This document shows positions 24,409 through 36,577 of a DNA stretch of 64,000 bases, piece after piece. Where the stretch lies: contig CAJJDP010000069.1 of assembly GCA_905182995.1 (NCBI GenBank), forward strand, positions 281,237 through 345,236. Reading direction: 5' to 3'. The position numbers were made by a program, and so were the translations under genes. Origin of the DNA: Paramecium octaurelia. Lineage: Eukaryota; Ciliophora; Oligohymenophorea; Peniculida; Parameciidae. Under the pieces are notes generated by a model. It worked only from the letters and a program-made list of their open reading frames with translations. It was not told where the DNA came from and searched no databases. Numbering within the stretch: position 1 is the first letter of the stretch; each line of letters starts with the position of its first letter.

Positions 24409-25718
24409 TCATAAATCTTTAATATTTGTAAGATATTCTACACCTGGTAAGATCTTACCTTCCAATAATTCCAAAGAAGCACCACCGCCTGTTGAAACAT
24501 GACTGAGTTTATCATTTGCCTTATTAGCACCAACAAGATTAACAGTGTCTCCACCACCAACAATTGTGGTAGCTCCACTTTATGTTTATTTCACAAGAGC
24601 ATTCAACATACTAACTGATCCATTCTTGAACTATTCAATTTCGAAAGCACCTTAAGGTCCATTCCAAACAACTATTAAAATATATTTAATTTATACTTGT
24701 TTTAGCTCTTCCAATCGCTTCAGCATTTTCTCTTTGTGTCAATTGTCCAGCATCTAAGCCCAACCATCCATCTGGAATTCCTGATTTAAGATCATGTAAA
24801 GCAACTGGACTTGAGGCATCCAATCCAGTACCACATACGAAATCAGTTGGAAGATGAATCTTAACATTCTTCTCTTTAGCTTTAGCAAGAATTTCATCAA
24901 CAATTTTATATCCTTCTTCATCAAAGAGTGATTTTCCAATAGGAACATTATGTATTTTTTTAAGGAATGTAAAGGCCATACCTCCACCAATGATCATTTC
25001 GTCTACTTTATCAAGCATAGATTTAATCAATTAAATTTTGTCAGCTACTTTAGCACCTCCCAAGATGACAAGGAATGGTCTTTGTGGTGTTTCTAAAGCC
25101 TTAGCAAAATAATCAAGTTCTTTCTTCATCAAATAACCAGCAACTCTCACTTTATGATCAATTCCAACCATGGATGAGTGAGCTCTATGTGCTGTACCAA
25201 ATGCATCATTAACATAAATGTCTCCCAAAGATGATAATTCCTTTCTAAATTTCTTAACACTCTCTTTGTCAGCCTTGATCTTGGCTCCATTGGCATCAAG
25301 ACCTTTTCCTTCTTCTTGAATGTGGAATCTAAGATTTTCTAATAAATTAATTTATCCATTTCCAGCATTTGAAGCTTCAACAGCTTCTGAACCAACACAA
25401 TCATTAACAAAGTTAATTTTAGTGCCCAACAATTCCTCTAGTTTGGGAACAACTATCTTAAGTGAATCCTTTTCAACTCTACAAAATTAATCTCTTAATT
25501 TACCTTTTTCCGTCTGGTCTACCCATATGAGACATCAAAGTCACGTTCTTGGGATTCTATTCTAGAATCTTTTTCAAAGTAGGGATGGCTCCTTGGATTC
25601 TTGTGGCGTTCTTCACTTTGCCTTCCTTGATGGGCACATTGAAGTCTACTCTGATTAAAACTCTCTTGTTGGTGAACTAACGTAACACATGATCAATTCC
25701 TGCCTTAGAACTTAACAT
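24409..25718 (-). CDS. PGK: Phosphoglycerate kinase
   Basis: Three exons with two 25-nt introns give exactly 420 codons, 419 residues, the normal size. It transfers phosphate between 1,3-bisphosphoglycerate and ADP in glycolysis. Family landmarks in order: [12 protein letters not shown] near residue 20, [11 protein letters not shown] near 65, [18 protein letters not shown] near 155, [11 protein letters not shown] near 205, [11 protein letters not shown] near 230, WNGPQGAFE near 330 and GGGDTVNLV near 365 (nucleotide loop). It starts directly at MLSSKAG with no obvious targeting extension, so it is probably cytosolic. It shares a 60-bp divergent promoter with the Vps10 gene. All catalytic motifs look intact. 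Confidence 0.97.
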
Positions 25719-25778
25719 TTATTTCAATAAATTTATTTATCTTAAAAGATATTTGACTCTTCTGTTTATAAATTAATT

Positions 25779-28089
25779 ATGTTAACATTATTATTGCTAC
25801 AAGTGGTGTTTTCACAAAAAATTTTAGATTCACCACTTGAACAAGTTGTATGGTGCAAATCTGAAACCTTCATTCTCAGTGCCAAGGGTATGCTATACAA
25901 AAACCATACATCTGAAATGCCCAAGTTAATATCAAATGTAAATAATGATTATTCATTCTAGTTAACCATAAGAGAAATATTACAATCAGAAGCAGATCCT
26001 TAAGTACTTTATATATTAGGTGATGTTGATACTTCCTATGTAACTCAGAATTGTGGGAAAACCTATTAAAAATTCAAGCACGAAAAGACTTTGCATGATT
26101 TCAGATTGAATCCATTAGAAGCCCATAGTCTCATGGCATTTAAGGAGTTCAGATGCAATGCTACTAATGGGAATTTGTGTAAAGAGAAATATAAAAAATA
26201 GTATGAGATCTTTATTGAATTCTAGATTGTATGTAAGCAATGATTATGGTGCAAATTGGAGACTAGTGTTGAACAGAACCAGGGATGCTATATGGGATAA
26301 GTTGATTGAATTACCAGAAGTCCCAGATTCAAGAATTGTTGCATCCTATTTAAGTGATTAAGGCCACGTATAGGTTAGTTATAGTGATGATTATTTCAAA
26401 ACTACGCAGTTGTTGAGGAATAATTCTTATGGGTTTTATTAGACCAAGGAATACCTCTTTATATTGATTGACGCTGATCCTTTTAGCAAAGGCTATGATC
26501 TGGAAGTAATTAAATAAGGAAGTCTTACTCCAGTAGAATTGGTATTGCCAATTGAAGATCATCAGAAATACACCTTTACTGTTTTGGACACTGTTAATGG
26601 ATCTATTTTTATATCAATATCTCATTTGGAGGACATGCCAAAGATTATGAATATATATTAAAGTGATACAAGTGGTACTAAATATACATTATCATTATTA
26701 AATAATGTCAGAAGTTTGGATACTGGAAATTGTGATTTCGAATTCATTATGAGGGGAATATACATTGCTAATATTTATGATAATACTGAATTTGAGAAAT
26801 TCAAGTTGAGAAGATCTACAAAAAATACAGATGGGATTAAAAGATTAGAAAATTATAAGTAAAGCAGAATCACTTTTGAATAAGGAGGAGAGTGGCATGC
26901 TATCAAAGCTCCAAAATATGATTATAAAGGATAGCCTATTTAATGCAATGGAGATTGCTCATTACATCTATTAGGAAGAAGTGAAGCACCAAGGAATAGA
27001 ATTGTTAGTCATTCATACATTACAATTGGAACTGGAAACACTGGAATTTATCTAGGGAATGAATACAAGACTTATTTGAGTAGGGATGGAGGTCATACAT
27101 GGTTTGAAATATTGGATGGTATGCACATTTATGATATTGCTGAAAATACAGGACTTATAGTATTTGTGAGTGATGAAGAATAGGCTAGTGAAATATTATA
27201 CACTTGGGATGAGGGTCTAACATTTAAGAAGATTAAGATGAATATTACAATGGATATAACTAATGTTGTCTATAAGAATGGTAAGTTTATATTTCATGGC
27301 ATATCTGACAGCAAAACTCTTGGAGTTGCTAAGGAAGATGATTTTACATCGAGTGCATTAAAAGGAATAGTTGTTTCACTGGATATCAATTAGATTATGG
27401 TTAGAGAATGCCAAGGATTTGATAGTCCTGGAGAATAGGATTCTGACTATGAATTCTGGTATCCAACTAATTATGCTGGAGACAAGTGTTTATTTGGAAA
27501 AAGAGAAAAGTATATAAGAAGAAAGCAGAGAGCATAATGTTACAACAAAGAACCAAATCTACCAGTTTAGACTGAAAGTTGTCCATGCACAAAAGCTGAT
27601 TGGGAATGTGATGTTGGATTCAAAAGAGATGTCTATTCTAATTGTGTCCCAATGAAAGAGATCAAACCAAAATATTGCAAAGGAACCTATCTGAAAAGTT
27701 AGGGATATAGAAAGATCTCAGGAGATGAATGCTAAGATGGGTATCAAATTTATCATATAAAATATAGAGTATATTTAGGTCCAATTGAGGTTAATTGCGA
27801 ATAGGATGACTCATCTACTACAAAAAATGATAATGTTTCTCCATAAAGTTAGGGTGAGAATGAAACATAATAATCCTAAGTTCCTACTAAAAAAGTACAG
27901 ATTACCCAAAAGAAAGCAAGTGGTGGTGGCATTAAATTTACATATTTGGCAACTGGAGTCATCCTGCTTATTTTGGCATTCTTTGCAAAGAAGAAGTATT
28001 TAGACGCTGGTAAAACCAAAAAGAGAACTCCTGCTCATTACTATCCCGGGCGATAACAAGAAAAATAAAGTCTATTTACAGAACTATGA
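25779..28089 (+). CDS. Sortilin/Vps10-domain receptor
   Basis: Two exons with one 25-nt intron (about 26199-26223) give exactly 762 codons, 761 residues. A signal peptide (MLTLLLLQVVFSQ) is followed by a ten-blade beta-propeller type Vps10 domain with Asp-boxes (VSNDYGANWRLV, LSRDGGHTWFEI, YTWDEGLTFKKI). A Cys-rich module of the sortilin C-terminal type follows (ESCPCTKADWECDVGF), then a Gln/Lys-rich stalk, one membrane span (FTYLATGVILLILAFF) and a short basic cytosolic tail. Such receptors sort cargo between Golgi and endosomes/lysosomes; in ciliates and apicomplexans, relatives deliver proteins to secretory organelles. That fits a cell with trichocysts (see the gene at 62224), but the cargo is unknown. 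Confidence 0.92.
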
Positions 28090-28186
28090 TAATGTACATA
28101 TTTACCTATAAATTTTTGTTACCATTCGGTTTTGCTCATCAATTGCAGTATAACCAAATTATATATAAATATTAAGTTAATTTAAT

Positions 28187-29239
28187 ATGTAAGCCTCTCC
28201 CTTGATTAAAGTGCAGAGTTCTGCGTTTACTAATGGTTCAGCATTAAGAATCAAATAGAAATTACCATAACGACAAAGCTAAATGGATTAAATCAGTCCA
28301 CTTAAATACTTAGAGGAAAATGACTAATCTCCATCTAAGATTATTAACATTTATGCTGATAGTGCTTTCTATAATAGTTAAACTGCATTTTCTGACATCT
28401 AAAATCAGTAAATAAGCGAGGAAGATAGGATACTTAAAAGTTACACATATAGTCAAATGACTCCTGATGATGCAGAGAAAGCTTACTGCGAAAGGCAAAA
28501 GACTATTCAAGAGTAAATAAAGAGATCTAAGGATAAAGTTAAAAATAAAAAAAAAGAATTTTATGAATCCAAAAAGACTGCTGTCAAGAGTGGATCATAA
28601 AAATAATAGATTAATTCTTCAATTACATAATCTCAATTAATTGATATATCGAGGGGTTCATAGCATTTTAGAAGAGCATCAATTGATCAATTACTTTAAA
28701 CAAAAAATAAACTTATTAAAAACCAATTAAGTGAATCGAATTAATCATTTCATTTATAATTTTAAAACAAGAAATAATAATTACTAAATGATATTGCCAA
28801 ACTAGATAAAGAAATTGTGGTAGAACAATAATATATCTAACTTGCATCTAAGAAAATCTAACCAAGATAAAATGTGTAAACAACAAAAAAAATTTAGGAA
28901 AAAAGACAGGCAACTAAACAATTTGCTAAGTCTGAAACAGTGATTTAAGAAAAATAATCAATAAAACCAAAAACTATGTTAAAAAATCTCAATACTTCAC
29001 AAAATTCTCAGTTATCACCTCAAATATCTCCAAAATCAACATTGGAGGGAAAGTTTCCTATTAGATCACAATCTTAAGAAGCTAAGGAAATTGTTGACCT
29101 TTTAAGACAATCCAGAGAAGACTTAAACTGTATCTAATTTGTTATTATTATCTTAGAGAGGTTGCTTAGAATGAATGAGAAATACAACTTGATATTAGAC
29201 CAATCAAACAAATTTAGAAACCATTATTAACAAATCTGA
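28187..29239 (+). CDS. Uncharacterised Gln/Lys/Ser-rich coiled-coil protein (341 residues)
   Basis: The frame from MQASPLIKVQSS to TGA is 351 codons. Removing a probable 27-nt intron (GTATCT...TCTTAG, near 29133) leaves 342. The protein is low-complexity and charged with helical stretches (LNDIAKLDKEIVVEQQYIQ) and several SP/TP sites (QLSPQISPKSTLEG). No domain recognised. The stop lies only 18 bp before the next candidate start, so a C-terminal extension through an unseen splice or sequence error cannot be excluded. Confidence 0.75.
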
Positions 29240-29257
29240 TTATAATTAATTATTTAT

Positions 29258-29527
29258 ATGGATATTGATGATATATAGTAAATAATACATGTTAAGAATT
29301 ACATAATAATAGAAGAAAAGTAAGAGAAAGTCTTTAGTGGATCTATCTTAATAAAATATACTTTAAGGAGAAAAGAATGATTATACGAAATATCAAAAAG
29401 AGTAGATTTAACGTAAAGAAATTATTAATGTTTATTTGCATAGACATGTATACTAATAAAAGGAGACAATTTAAAATCAAATGCTTGAATTCAATCGATT
29501 ATAAATTATAAATATAATTAATTATAT
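29258..29527 (+). CDS. Possible small gene or C-terminal extension of the preceding gene
   Basis: MDIDDIQQIIH is joined by a 22-nt intron (GTTAAG...AATAG) to a long charged frame (KSLVDLSQQNILQG, DYTKYQKEQIQRKEIINVYL, ETIQNQMLEFNRL) that clearly has coding character. No TGA is met before the frame runs into the antisense of the zinc-finger gene tail, so the 3' end is unknown and the end given is only the last base before that neighbour. Function unknown. Confidence 0.4.
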
Positions 29528-30657
29528 TCAATACTTTTTTGAAGAAGAAGGAGGAGGCCGTCTTGAAGCAGTTTAAGTACTTGTGAATGTATTGTTTGTT
29601 CCATTCAAGTTAACATTGTTTCTACCATTATTGGTTTATTATTAAGGTTATTGTTATTGTTTTTAGAAGTTGTTAGTTGCATTAAACTGAGACTTAATAG
29701 TATTCTGTTAGGGTGGTAACATCTATTGAGATTTCTTTTTCATTTAATTTATCATAGCCTTTTCCTTACACGATGGAATGTGTTTCAAGGCTGTTTACTC
29801 ATTAAATTTTCTGCCGCAATGCTCACACTATACTCTGTCATCCACTTCTTCGATGGCAACCTAGGCTTAGTGATTCATGTACTTATTCCTATTGAGTAAG
29901 TGGTACTCCTTTATTTGATTTCATTGCTGCTCTGAACTATTCAGATTGCAATTTCCATTTAGGCTTTTTTTAACCTTATAATGGTCTATCATCAATTTTA
30001 GTTTATGCTGATTTTTTTTTCTATTGTTGTTGTTACTCTTCAATAAATGCAATAATTACAAATCTATTCTTCCTACTCTTATTTCTATAATAATTTAGCA
30101 TGATCGGGATTGAGTATCCGATGCTCCTTAGTATCGAATGCTTTTCTCTTCTCTTGAAATACCTTCTTGCAAATCTTAATGTGTTTTTACAAAGCAGACC
30201 TTTTAAACTTCCTTCCACAACCTTCAGGACATTCGATTAATTCCTCATCATCATTCTCATACTCATCTATTTCTATTGGTTTTTTATCTTCCTTTGCTAC
30301 AATATCTTCATATGCAGTTGTTTGGGGCTGATAACTTTAAGCTTTCATTAAAGAGGGAGCTTAGTAAATATCTTGATCTGGCACAGCTTACGTGAATTCA
30401 GAATATTTCCTATCCCTATCACGTTTGGCTTTGAGTAAAGTTAAAGCCGATCGTATTTCCTCTTAAGTAGCTGGACGATTGGGATTGTTTCGACTATAAC
30501 TATTACTTCTTTAAGTAGGCCTTTAGGGCTCTAAAGGTACTTAAGGTTTAAAATCTCCACGAAGATTCATTTCCGCTTATTAAGCAAAGTTAAGTCTGGC
30601 TTCTCGAGAGTTTGCCCGAAATTGAGTTGAGCGGGGAGGTTAAGCTGATTATTTCAT
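29528..30657 (-). CDS. C2HC zinc-finger protein of the ZC2HC1 type
   Basis: Three exons with two 22-nt introns give exactly 362 codons, 361 residues. Two C2HC fingers are plain: CPEGCGRKFKRSALQKHIKIC near residue 150 (one residue too long to be a C2H2 finger, with Cys as last ligand) and CEHCGRKFNEQTALKHIPSC near residue 265. The N-terminus is Arg/Ser-rich (RSNSYSRNNPNRP). The C-terminus is polyglutamine and Asn-rich with a basic Pro/Ser end. ZC2HC1 proteins are conserved in ciliated eukaryotes but poorly understood. It is convergent with the small gene above. Confidence 0.88.
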
Positions 30658-31047
30658 TTTAATTAATTATATATATCTAAATTACTTTTATTTACATAAT
30701 CTAATATTAGATCTTTGATATTATAATAGTTATTCTAATCTAAAGAGAGTAATATGATATTTAGAATCATCAAGAAATACCTTGGATAACCATATGTTTA
30801 TTATGAATTTTCTTTTATAACAATATTTAATTTCTTTTATAATCATAGATGTAATTTTGAAGTTAACTGAAAAATCTAATATTTTTAACCAAATAACATC
30901 TTTTCCAAAGAAAAAATCATATATTTGCTTGATTCATCTTAACTCATAAAACTATATATATAGGTGTCTAGATTGGATTTTACTAATTAAAAATTGGATT
31001 ATTCATTAGAGTATTTTTAGAATATGTAAATTATAAAAATTATTATT
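30658..31047. other. Non-coding spacer
   Basis: 390 bp of very AT-rich sequence between two minus-strand genes. No coding frame, tRNA or repeat seen. It must hold the promoter of the zinc-finger gene and the 3' end of the PP2C gene. Confidence 0.55.
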
Positions 31048-32375
31048 TCACTTTTATAAGAATATAACTATACAAGTAATGTCGTCTCTAGCCAAACTAT
31101 TCTAAAATTGATGATAAAATTTACTCTTCTCCATGCTTGAGTTGCTTCTATTATTATCCGTTCGGCTGCTTATTCTGGATTGTCTTTTTCCAAATAAGGA
31201 ATAACAATACTCATAACCTTATTGAATTTTAAAGTACCTCTTCATTGCTTAAGTATTCCCACACTCCATCTGATGCCACCACAATAAAATGATCCTATCC
31301 AGTTATAGTATATTATTTAATCTCTGGTTCTGCAGTTACTCCTGCTTAAGCTCCTACTTTGTCTCCAAGTGACCTCGTCATTGCCAATCCTGGAGCTTAA
31401 ATATATGAAAGCCACACTCGAAATGGCCCTATTGGGTTACCATACAAATCTATTAATTTAACTAATGATAAACCTTTTTATTATTCTACTCTTCCTCCTG
31501 CCTCTAATATTTTTTTTTTCTCTTCTGGATCATCCGGTTTATGATCTCTGCTCAAAGGAACTACTTTCCAACCATCATCAAATCTACCCATTATTGCCCT
31601 TGAGTCACCTACATTTGCTGAGTAAATCTTCATTATAATATTTAAATTACAATATCCTTAGTTATCAATAATGACACTGTAGTTGAACCTGAAAGATTGG
31701 TATCAATTTCAGAGTTCCACAATTCTCTATTAGTTATTGTAAATGCCTTTTGAATTTGATCCTCAATGTTCTCTGCATCCTTCAATAATCTACCCAAATG
31801 TTTAGGCAATTGCTATTTGATTTAATTTGAAACCATATGACCATTTAATCCATGGCCATCACACACTGCAAACAACTTAAATCCAACACTAATGCTTAAT
31901 AAATAGAGTTATACCTTTCTACATTTTTTGGACACACTATTGCAGCATCTTAATTAATTTTTGTAGCCTTATTTGGCTAACAACCAGCCTTAGTTCTCAT
32001 GGCAAACATAAAGGAATTTCTCTTTCCCAATCTTTTCTCTGGTGTTATTGATTTCCTCATTCCATCGATTTCTTAAGTTTACTTTTTTCTTTATAATTAC
32101 TACTCACTTGAAGTAAATTATATAGATGGCAATCGAGTAGCCTTACCCTTATAGATTGAAACTGTCTACTCTATTTTGTTCATCTTTTTTAAAGGAGGTA
32201 GTGCAGGCAATGATAGATTAGTCTAGTATTTACCATTATGGCTGTTATAATCAGCACTTTCAGGATATCTAGAAACTATTCTTTAAATGTTTTCTTTTTG
32301 AGGAGATGAAAATTCAAGTGGTTTTAAACGATACTCTCTTTATAATCTTGCAAATGGAACAGATTATTAATGCAT
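31048..32375 (-). CDS. PP2C-type serine/threonine phosphatase
   Basis: A multi-exon gene whose translated segments match PPM/PP2C from end to end: KINQDAAIV, DGHGLNGHMVS (metal-binding Asp and Gly), SGSTTVSLL, ANVGDSRAIMG, PLSRDHKPD, MTRSLGDKVG, VVASDGVWEYLS and DDITCIVIFLQK at the end. Magnesium/manganese-dependent dephosphorylation of phosphoserine/threonine follows from the family. The first 100 residues are a basic Ser/Gln-rich extension. At least three micro-introns are present (one of 23 nt just before the last exon). A second PP2C lies at 50101 with a different N-terminus. Confidence 0.93.
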
Positions 32376-32706
32376 TTATACTTATTTTATTATAAAATAT
32401 ATGCACATTATTTTCCAATTTTAAATATTATACAACTTCAACATTAATTATTAATAAGATATTGCTACAAAAATATCAGTCTTAATTTTAAAAAATAGAA
32501 ATGATTATCTATACTTTGATATATGATTCATAAATAGAAGGCTTTATAATATATTTCAAAAGAAAATTGAGAATCATTTCATTATTTCAATTGCAATTAA
32601 AATAAGAAATATAGATGGCATTATGTTAATAAATCAAAAAAAGATGTAAAATTAAGTTTAATTTTTAAAGAATTATTCAATCGGGCAATAAAGTTTCTAA
32701 ATATTT
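32376..32706. other. Non-coding spacer
   Basis: About 330 bp, AT-rich, between the PP2C start and the stop of a small minus-strand gene. No frame or motif seen. Confidence 0.55.
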
Positions 32707-32992
32707 TCATTACTTAAACTTTAAAGCCTCTACTATATCATCTGATAATTTAGAAAGTTCGTTAGCTACAAAGGAAAAATTAGGCTAAGGCTAGCTTTGC
32801 TATTATAACTGAGGCGCAACATCCACCCCTTAATCACTCTGCTTGAATTCTGGAATTTGTTCAATAGAATTTTCGATTTTTGTTGTTGACTACTAAAGGG
32901 ATCTATAAAAAATAAGAATTAACTTCATATTGTTCATCTAATTCCATAAAGCAGGCTAGTATTTTATTTTTGATTGCTTCTCTTTCCTACAT
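32707..32992 (-). CDS. Small helical protein of 84 residues
   Basis: Two exons with a 31-nt intron (GTTAAT...CTTTAG) give 85 codons. Protein: helical start (EREAIKNKILACFMELDEQ), a Gln/Pro-rich linker (QLQQQSQPQP), then a second helix (ELSKLSDDIVEALK). The intron position and clean frame support a real gene. Small subunits of larger complexes often look like this; I do not recognise which. Confidence 0.6.
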
Positions 32993-33199
32993 TCTTTGTG
33001 TGATTTTTAATAGAAATTAAGTAATTGATAAATTTATTATTGAATAAAACTATTATTTATTATTCACCGTTTGCACCTAGAAATATGATTAAAATAACAT
33101 TGTTTTTTTAGGAGAATATGGAAAATAAAAGGAGTTAATGTAAGAATTATCATTAGTAAATATTACAAATTAAAGTCTTTATATAATTTAGTATTATTA

Positions 33200-34242
33200 A
33201 TGTTAAAAAAGAGAGGATCAGATTAGTTAGATATAATTTTTGAAGCTGGGGAAGATTTAATGAATTCTTCAAAGAATTAGGTTATAATTCTAAAAAACAA
33301 TTCTATCAGATTACCAATTACAAAGCCTCGAACATTTTTATCTTATAGTTTAGAATTTTGTGGTATAACAGGTTTAAATTATAAATAACTTCGATTTCAA
33401 TCATTGGGAAGAGACATAAGGGTATTTGATTAATTAATGATCTAGCCTGAGACTAGCATAATGACTGCAAGTTTAGTAAAAGTGATACATACAAATGAGT
33501 TTAATTAGATGGTGTAAAATCCTTTGAAAACTTCATTATAAAATTTATTTTTAGGAGGAATATTTAGTGATATCATCCTTAAGATTAATGATGAGATAGT
33601 AAAGATTGTAATAGAAATGTAGGTACTCCCATTACATAAATGCATATTGTCTTGTCGATCACCAAAATTTAATGGAATGTTTTCATCAAATCTGATGGAG
33701 AGTACACAGAATATCATAAAAGTAGAATGCAAAAAGCCTGAATTGTTTAAGTTGATGTTAGGTTGGATATATAGTGGATATTGGAAAGAAGTATTTAAAT
33801 AAGATAATGATCTTGCTAGTTCCCTGATAATATTGCAGATGCATGTGATTTGATGTTATTGGCAGATGAGTATATGATAATGGATCTGAAATAGAAGTGT
33901 GAGGAGGATATTATATCGAAATTGGACATCACAAATATTTTGTAGGTTTTGTTATTTGTTGAGAAATATTGCGATATGTTATCTCCGATAATAGTGGATA
34001 AGGCACATAGTTTATTTATAGATGATTTTGATTAGATATTAAGATTGAACCCCAATTTAGAGTAGGAGATAACTAAAGTGCCAGGATTGATGACTAAATT
34101 GTTTTTAAATTATCATCAAAAGAAGATAAGAAAAGCAAGAAAAGTACACTTTGTAGTTGAAGACTTCGATTAATAGGAATCAGATTCGGATTATAATTCA
34201 TAGGATTATGTTAGAAATTATACACAAAATTTTTACTAATGA
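33200..34242 (+). CDS. BTB/POZ-domain protein
   Basis: From the ATG at 33200, two exons with a 20-nt CAG-ending intron give exactly 341 codons, 340 residues. Residues 120-220 are a BTB domain: SDIILKINDEIVKI, then LPLHKCILSCRSPKF (the core helix that precedes dimerisation), then KLMLGWIYSGYW. A BACK-like helical part (DLMLLADEYMIMDLKQKC) and an acidic tail follow. BTB proteins are often substrate adaptors for Cullin-3 ubiquitin ligases. A start further upstream (near 33137) through a 17-nt intron is possible. The stop is 16 bp from the convergent next gene. Confidence 0.85.
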
Positions 34243-34258
34243 TTTATATAAAATTTTA

Positions 34259-34579
34259 TCATTTTTATTAAGTGAAATATTCTTAAATTTTAACATCTAC
34301 TATTTCACTTAATTCATTTAATTCTTTTTTCAATTGGTTGTGTCTATCGATTTGTATATCTTTTTCGAGGAAGTACTCCTGTAATTTAGTTTTTTAGACT
34401 GAATCATCGATGTCTGGCATTTAGTCAATGAGAGTCAATAATTCCTTTTGAAATTTGAGCATATCAGCAGCTCTCTGTTATAAATCAGTTTGATCCATTT
34501 CCATGTACAAAGAGTTTCTGAAAGTGTCTTCAAAAACCATGAGGACTCCTTGAAGTTTATTTTAAAGTTATAATGCCAT
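34259..34579 (-). CDS. Small helical protein (106 residues), Mediator-subunit-21-like at best
   Basis: An intronless frame of 107 codons, MALQLQNKLQGV to a TGA. Almost all helix; the stretch KELLTLIDQMPDIDDS followed by two long helices resembles the LI-x-x-LP-G-x-x-x-S pattern near the middle of Mediator subunit 21. That comparison is from memory and weak. It is convergent with the BTB gene (16 bp) and divergent from the EF-hand gene (76 bp). Confidence 0.6.
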
Positions 34580-34655
34580 TTATTTAGTACTAATGTAATT
34601 ATATTAAATTAAATAATGTTTAGAATGTGTGTTTATTAAAAATATCTTTAATTTA

Positions 34656-35237
34656 ATGAATCAATAAAATTTGGACAAAGACGAGATCGCTTTACTCTAA
34701 AAGCCTTGGGTGAAGAATCACACAACTTTGACAAACGATCACATCTTAGAACTTTACAGATTGTTTAATTTGTATTGTGATCCAAGAACTAGAAGAATTG
34801 ATTTGAAGGATGTAATGATAACAGCATAACAATTGGGATTAATAGAAAAGAGTCCCATTGTGGCCAACACATTATAATAGGTTTCAGACTAACACGGAGA
34901 TGGAGGTGTGGATTTTGAAGAATTCGTAAGAGAGTTGACAACTAAATTGGTAATTTGATAGCATAGATTCCTCTAGGGCAATACATTTGAACAGAAAGGA
35001 AGAGAGTAACTCTTTACATTGGTGGATATTGATGGTAAAGGTACTTTGGATAAGGATGATTTGAAAAAGATATCAGATGAATTGCATCTCAACTTTTCAT
35101 AAAAGGATATCGATGAAATAATTCACAATGTTGCAGGGTATGATGCAGTTGACATTACTGCTGAATAATTTGAGAAATACCTAGCTAAATTGACAAATAG
35201 AAGAAAAATTGAGACTGAAGTGCTCAGAACAAAATGA
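34656..35237 (+). CDS. EF-hand calcium-binding protein, centrin/calmodulin-like
   Basis: Two exons with a 27-nt intron give exactly 185 codons, 184 residues. EF-hand 3 is canonical (DIDGKGTLDKDDLKKI). Hand 2 has a loop QHGDGGVDFEEFVRE, plausible but with an unusual first position. Hands 1 (CDPRTRRIDLKDV) and 4 (GYDAVDITAEQFEKYL) look degenerate. The 30-residue N-terminal extension and spacing are centrin-like. In ciliates centrins build basal bodies and contractile networks; that assignment is inference. Convergent with ATP synthase gamma. Confidence 0.85.
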
Positions 35238-35322
35238 AAAGACACAATTTATATAATAAGCAAAAAACAGATTTAATATATTTATATATATATATATATG
35301 TTCTAAATGATTTGATTTAATA

Positions 35323-36262
35323 TCAGACAGCTGAAGCTCCTGAAATGATTTCACATAACTCAACTGTGATCTTAGCTTGTCTGACCTTATTGTATTCAAG
35401 TGTCAATTTGTCAAGCATTTCACCAGCATTTTTAGAGGCATTCTCCATGGCATTCATTCTCGATGATGTTTCACTGGCGAAATTGTTCAACATGGCATGA
35501 TAGAAGGCAGTTGCAACATAATATTCATACATGTAATTTTGAACAAATTCCTTCTCTGGTTCAGCTGTATCGTATTTAGTGACCAATCTGAATTAAGCTA
35601 TGAAATTCTTTCTATTCAATAAATCAACTCTCTTGACCACTTATTGCACCACATTCTTAAATTGATTGAAGATGATTGCAATTTAATCAATATCCTCTGT
35701 GACATTCTATTAAATCTGATGAGCGATAGATGATGAATTAACAAAATTGATAGGAGTATGAATGGCTGTGATAGCCTAAGTGAGTAATTCAGGAAATCCT
35801 CTTTATAATGCTCCAAGGGACTAAAAATATGATTAAATATTCATATACTTTTTCACCAATCAAGAATAGTTTGAAAGCATTACGATTTTGACGTACCACT
35901 GAACGTGTTTCTCTGATAATTGATGAATTGATGCCACCACAAAGTCCTTTGTCTGATGTAATCGGAACCAAAAGGGTCTTGTTGATTTTGAAAGTTAATT
36001 GTTTTTTCTACAAGTATGTTTCATTTGCAAACAAATCCTAAATAGAACGTATACCAAAGTATTTGCCATTCTCAAGTCTTTACACATCCTGCTTCATTTT
36101 TGATGCAGCAACCATCTTCATGGCCTTGGTGATTTTTCTGATGGATCCAACAGACTTCATTCTTTGCTTCAATTATTTAAGATTCAGTGTGGCAAATGCA
36201 TACTAAGGAACTGGAGTAAAGCTACTCCATAAACTAAGTGTGGCACCCTACAATCTCTACAT
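35323..36262 (-). CDS. Mitochondrial F1 ATP synthase gamma subunit
   Basis: Two exons with a 28-nt intron give exactly 304 codons, 303 residues, the usual size. The N-terminal 35 residues ([17 protein letters not shown]) are basic and amphipathic, fitting a mitochondrial presequence. The family N-terminal signature follows: [20 protein letters not shown], then [17 protein letters not shown]. The C-terminal helix carries [20 protein letters not shown] and [19 protein letters not shown], the classic gamma signature that forms the rotor shaft in the catalytic hexamer. All landmarks are intact. Confidence 0.96.
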
Positions 36263-36577
36263 TTTTAATTAAATAATTAAATCTTATAACAAATAAGTAT
36301 AGATAGCAGATTATTAAAATAACTTCATTCCTTATGCAATCTAGCATCAGCTCTTCAGAAATCACATAGAATGTGTAAATCATATGTCTGATTACCTGTT
36401 CGACATATTTACTTATTTATACCAACAAATCAATTTTAAGTAATTCCTTAGGAAACTCTTTGTGAATGAAGGTAATTATATTTAATTCAATCTATTTTCG
36501 ATGGATGTGATAAGGTTTATAATCCGAAAATTATTATAAAATATATTATTAACTGATTTATTTTTTAGTTTAAATAC
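36263..36577. other. Divergent promoter region, no gene
   Basis: 315 bp between the divergent starts of ATP synthase gamma and a kinase. AT-rich with no coding frame; nothing specific recognised beyond the need to hold both promoters. Confidence 0.5.
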
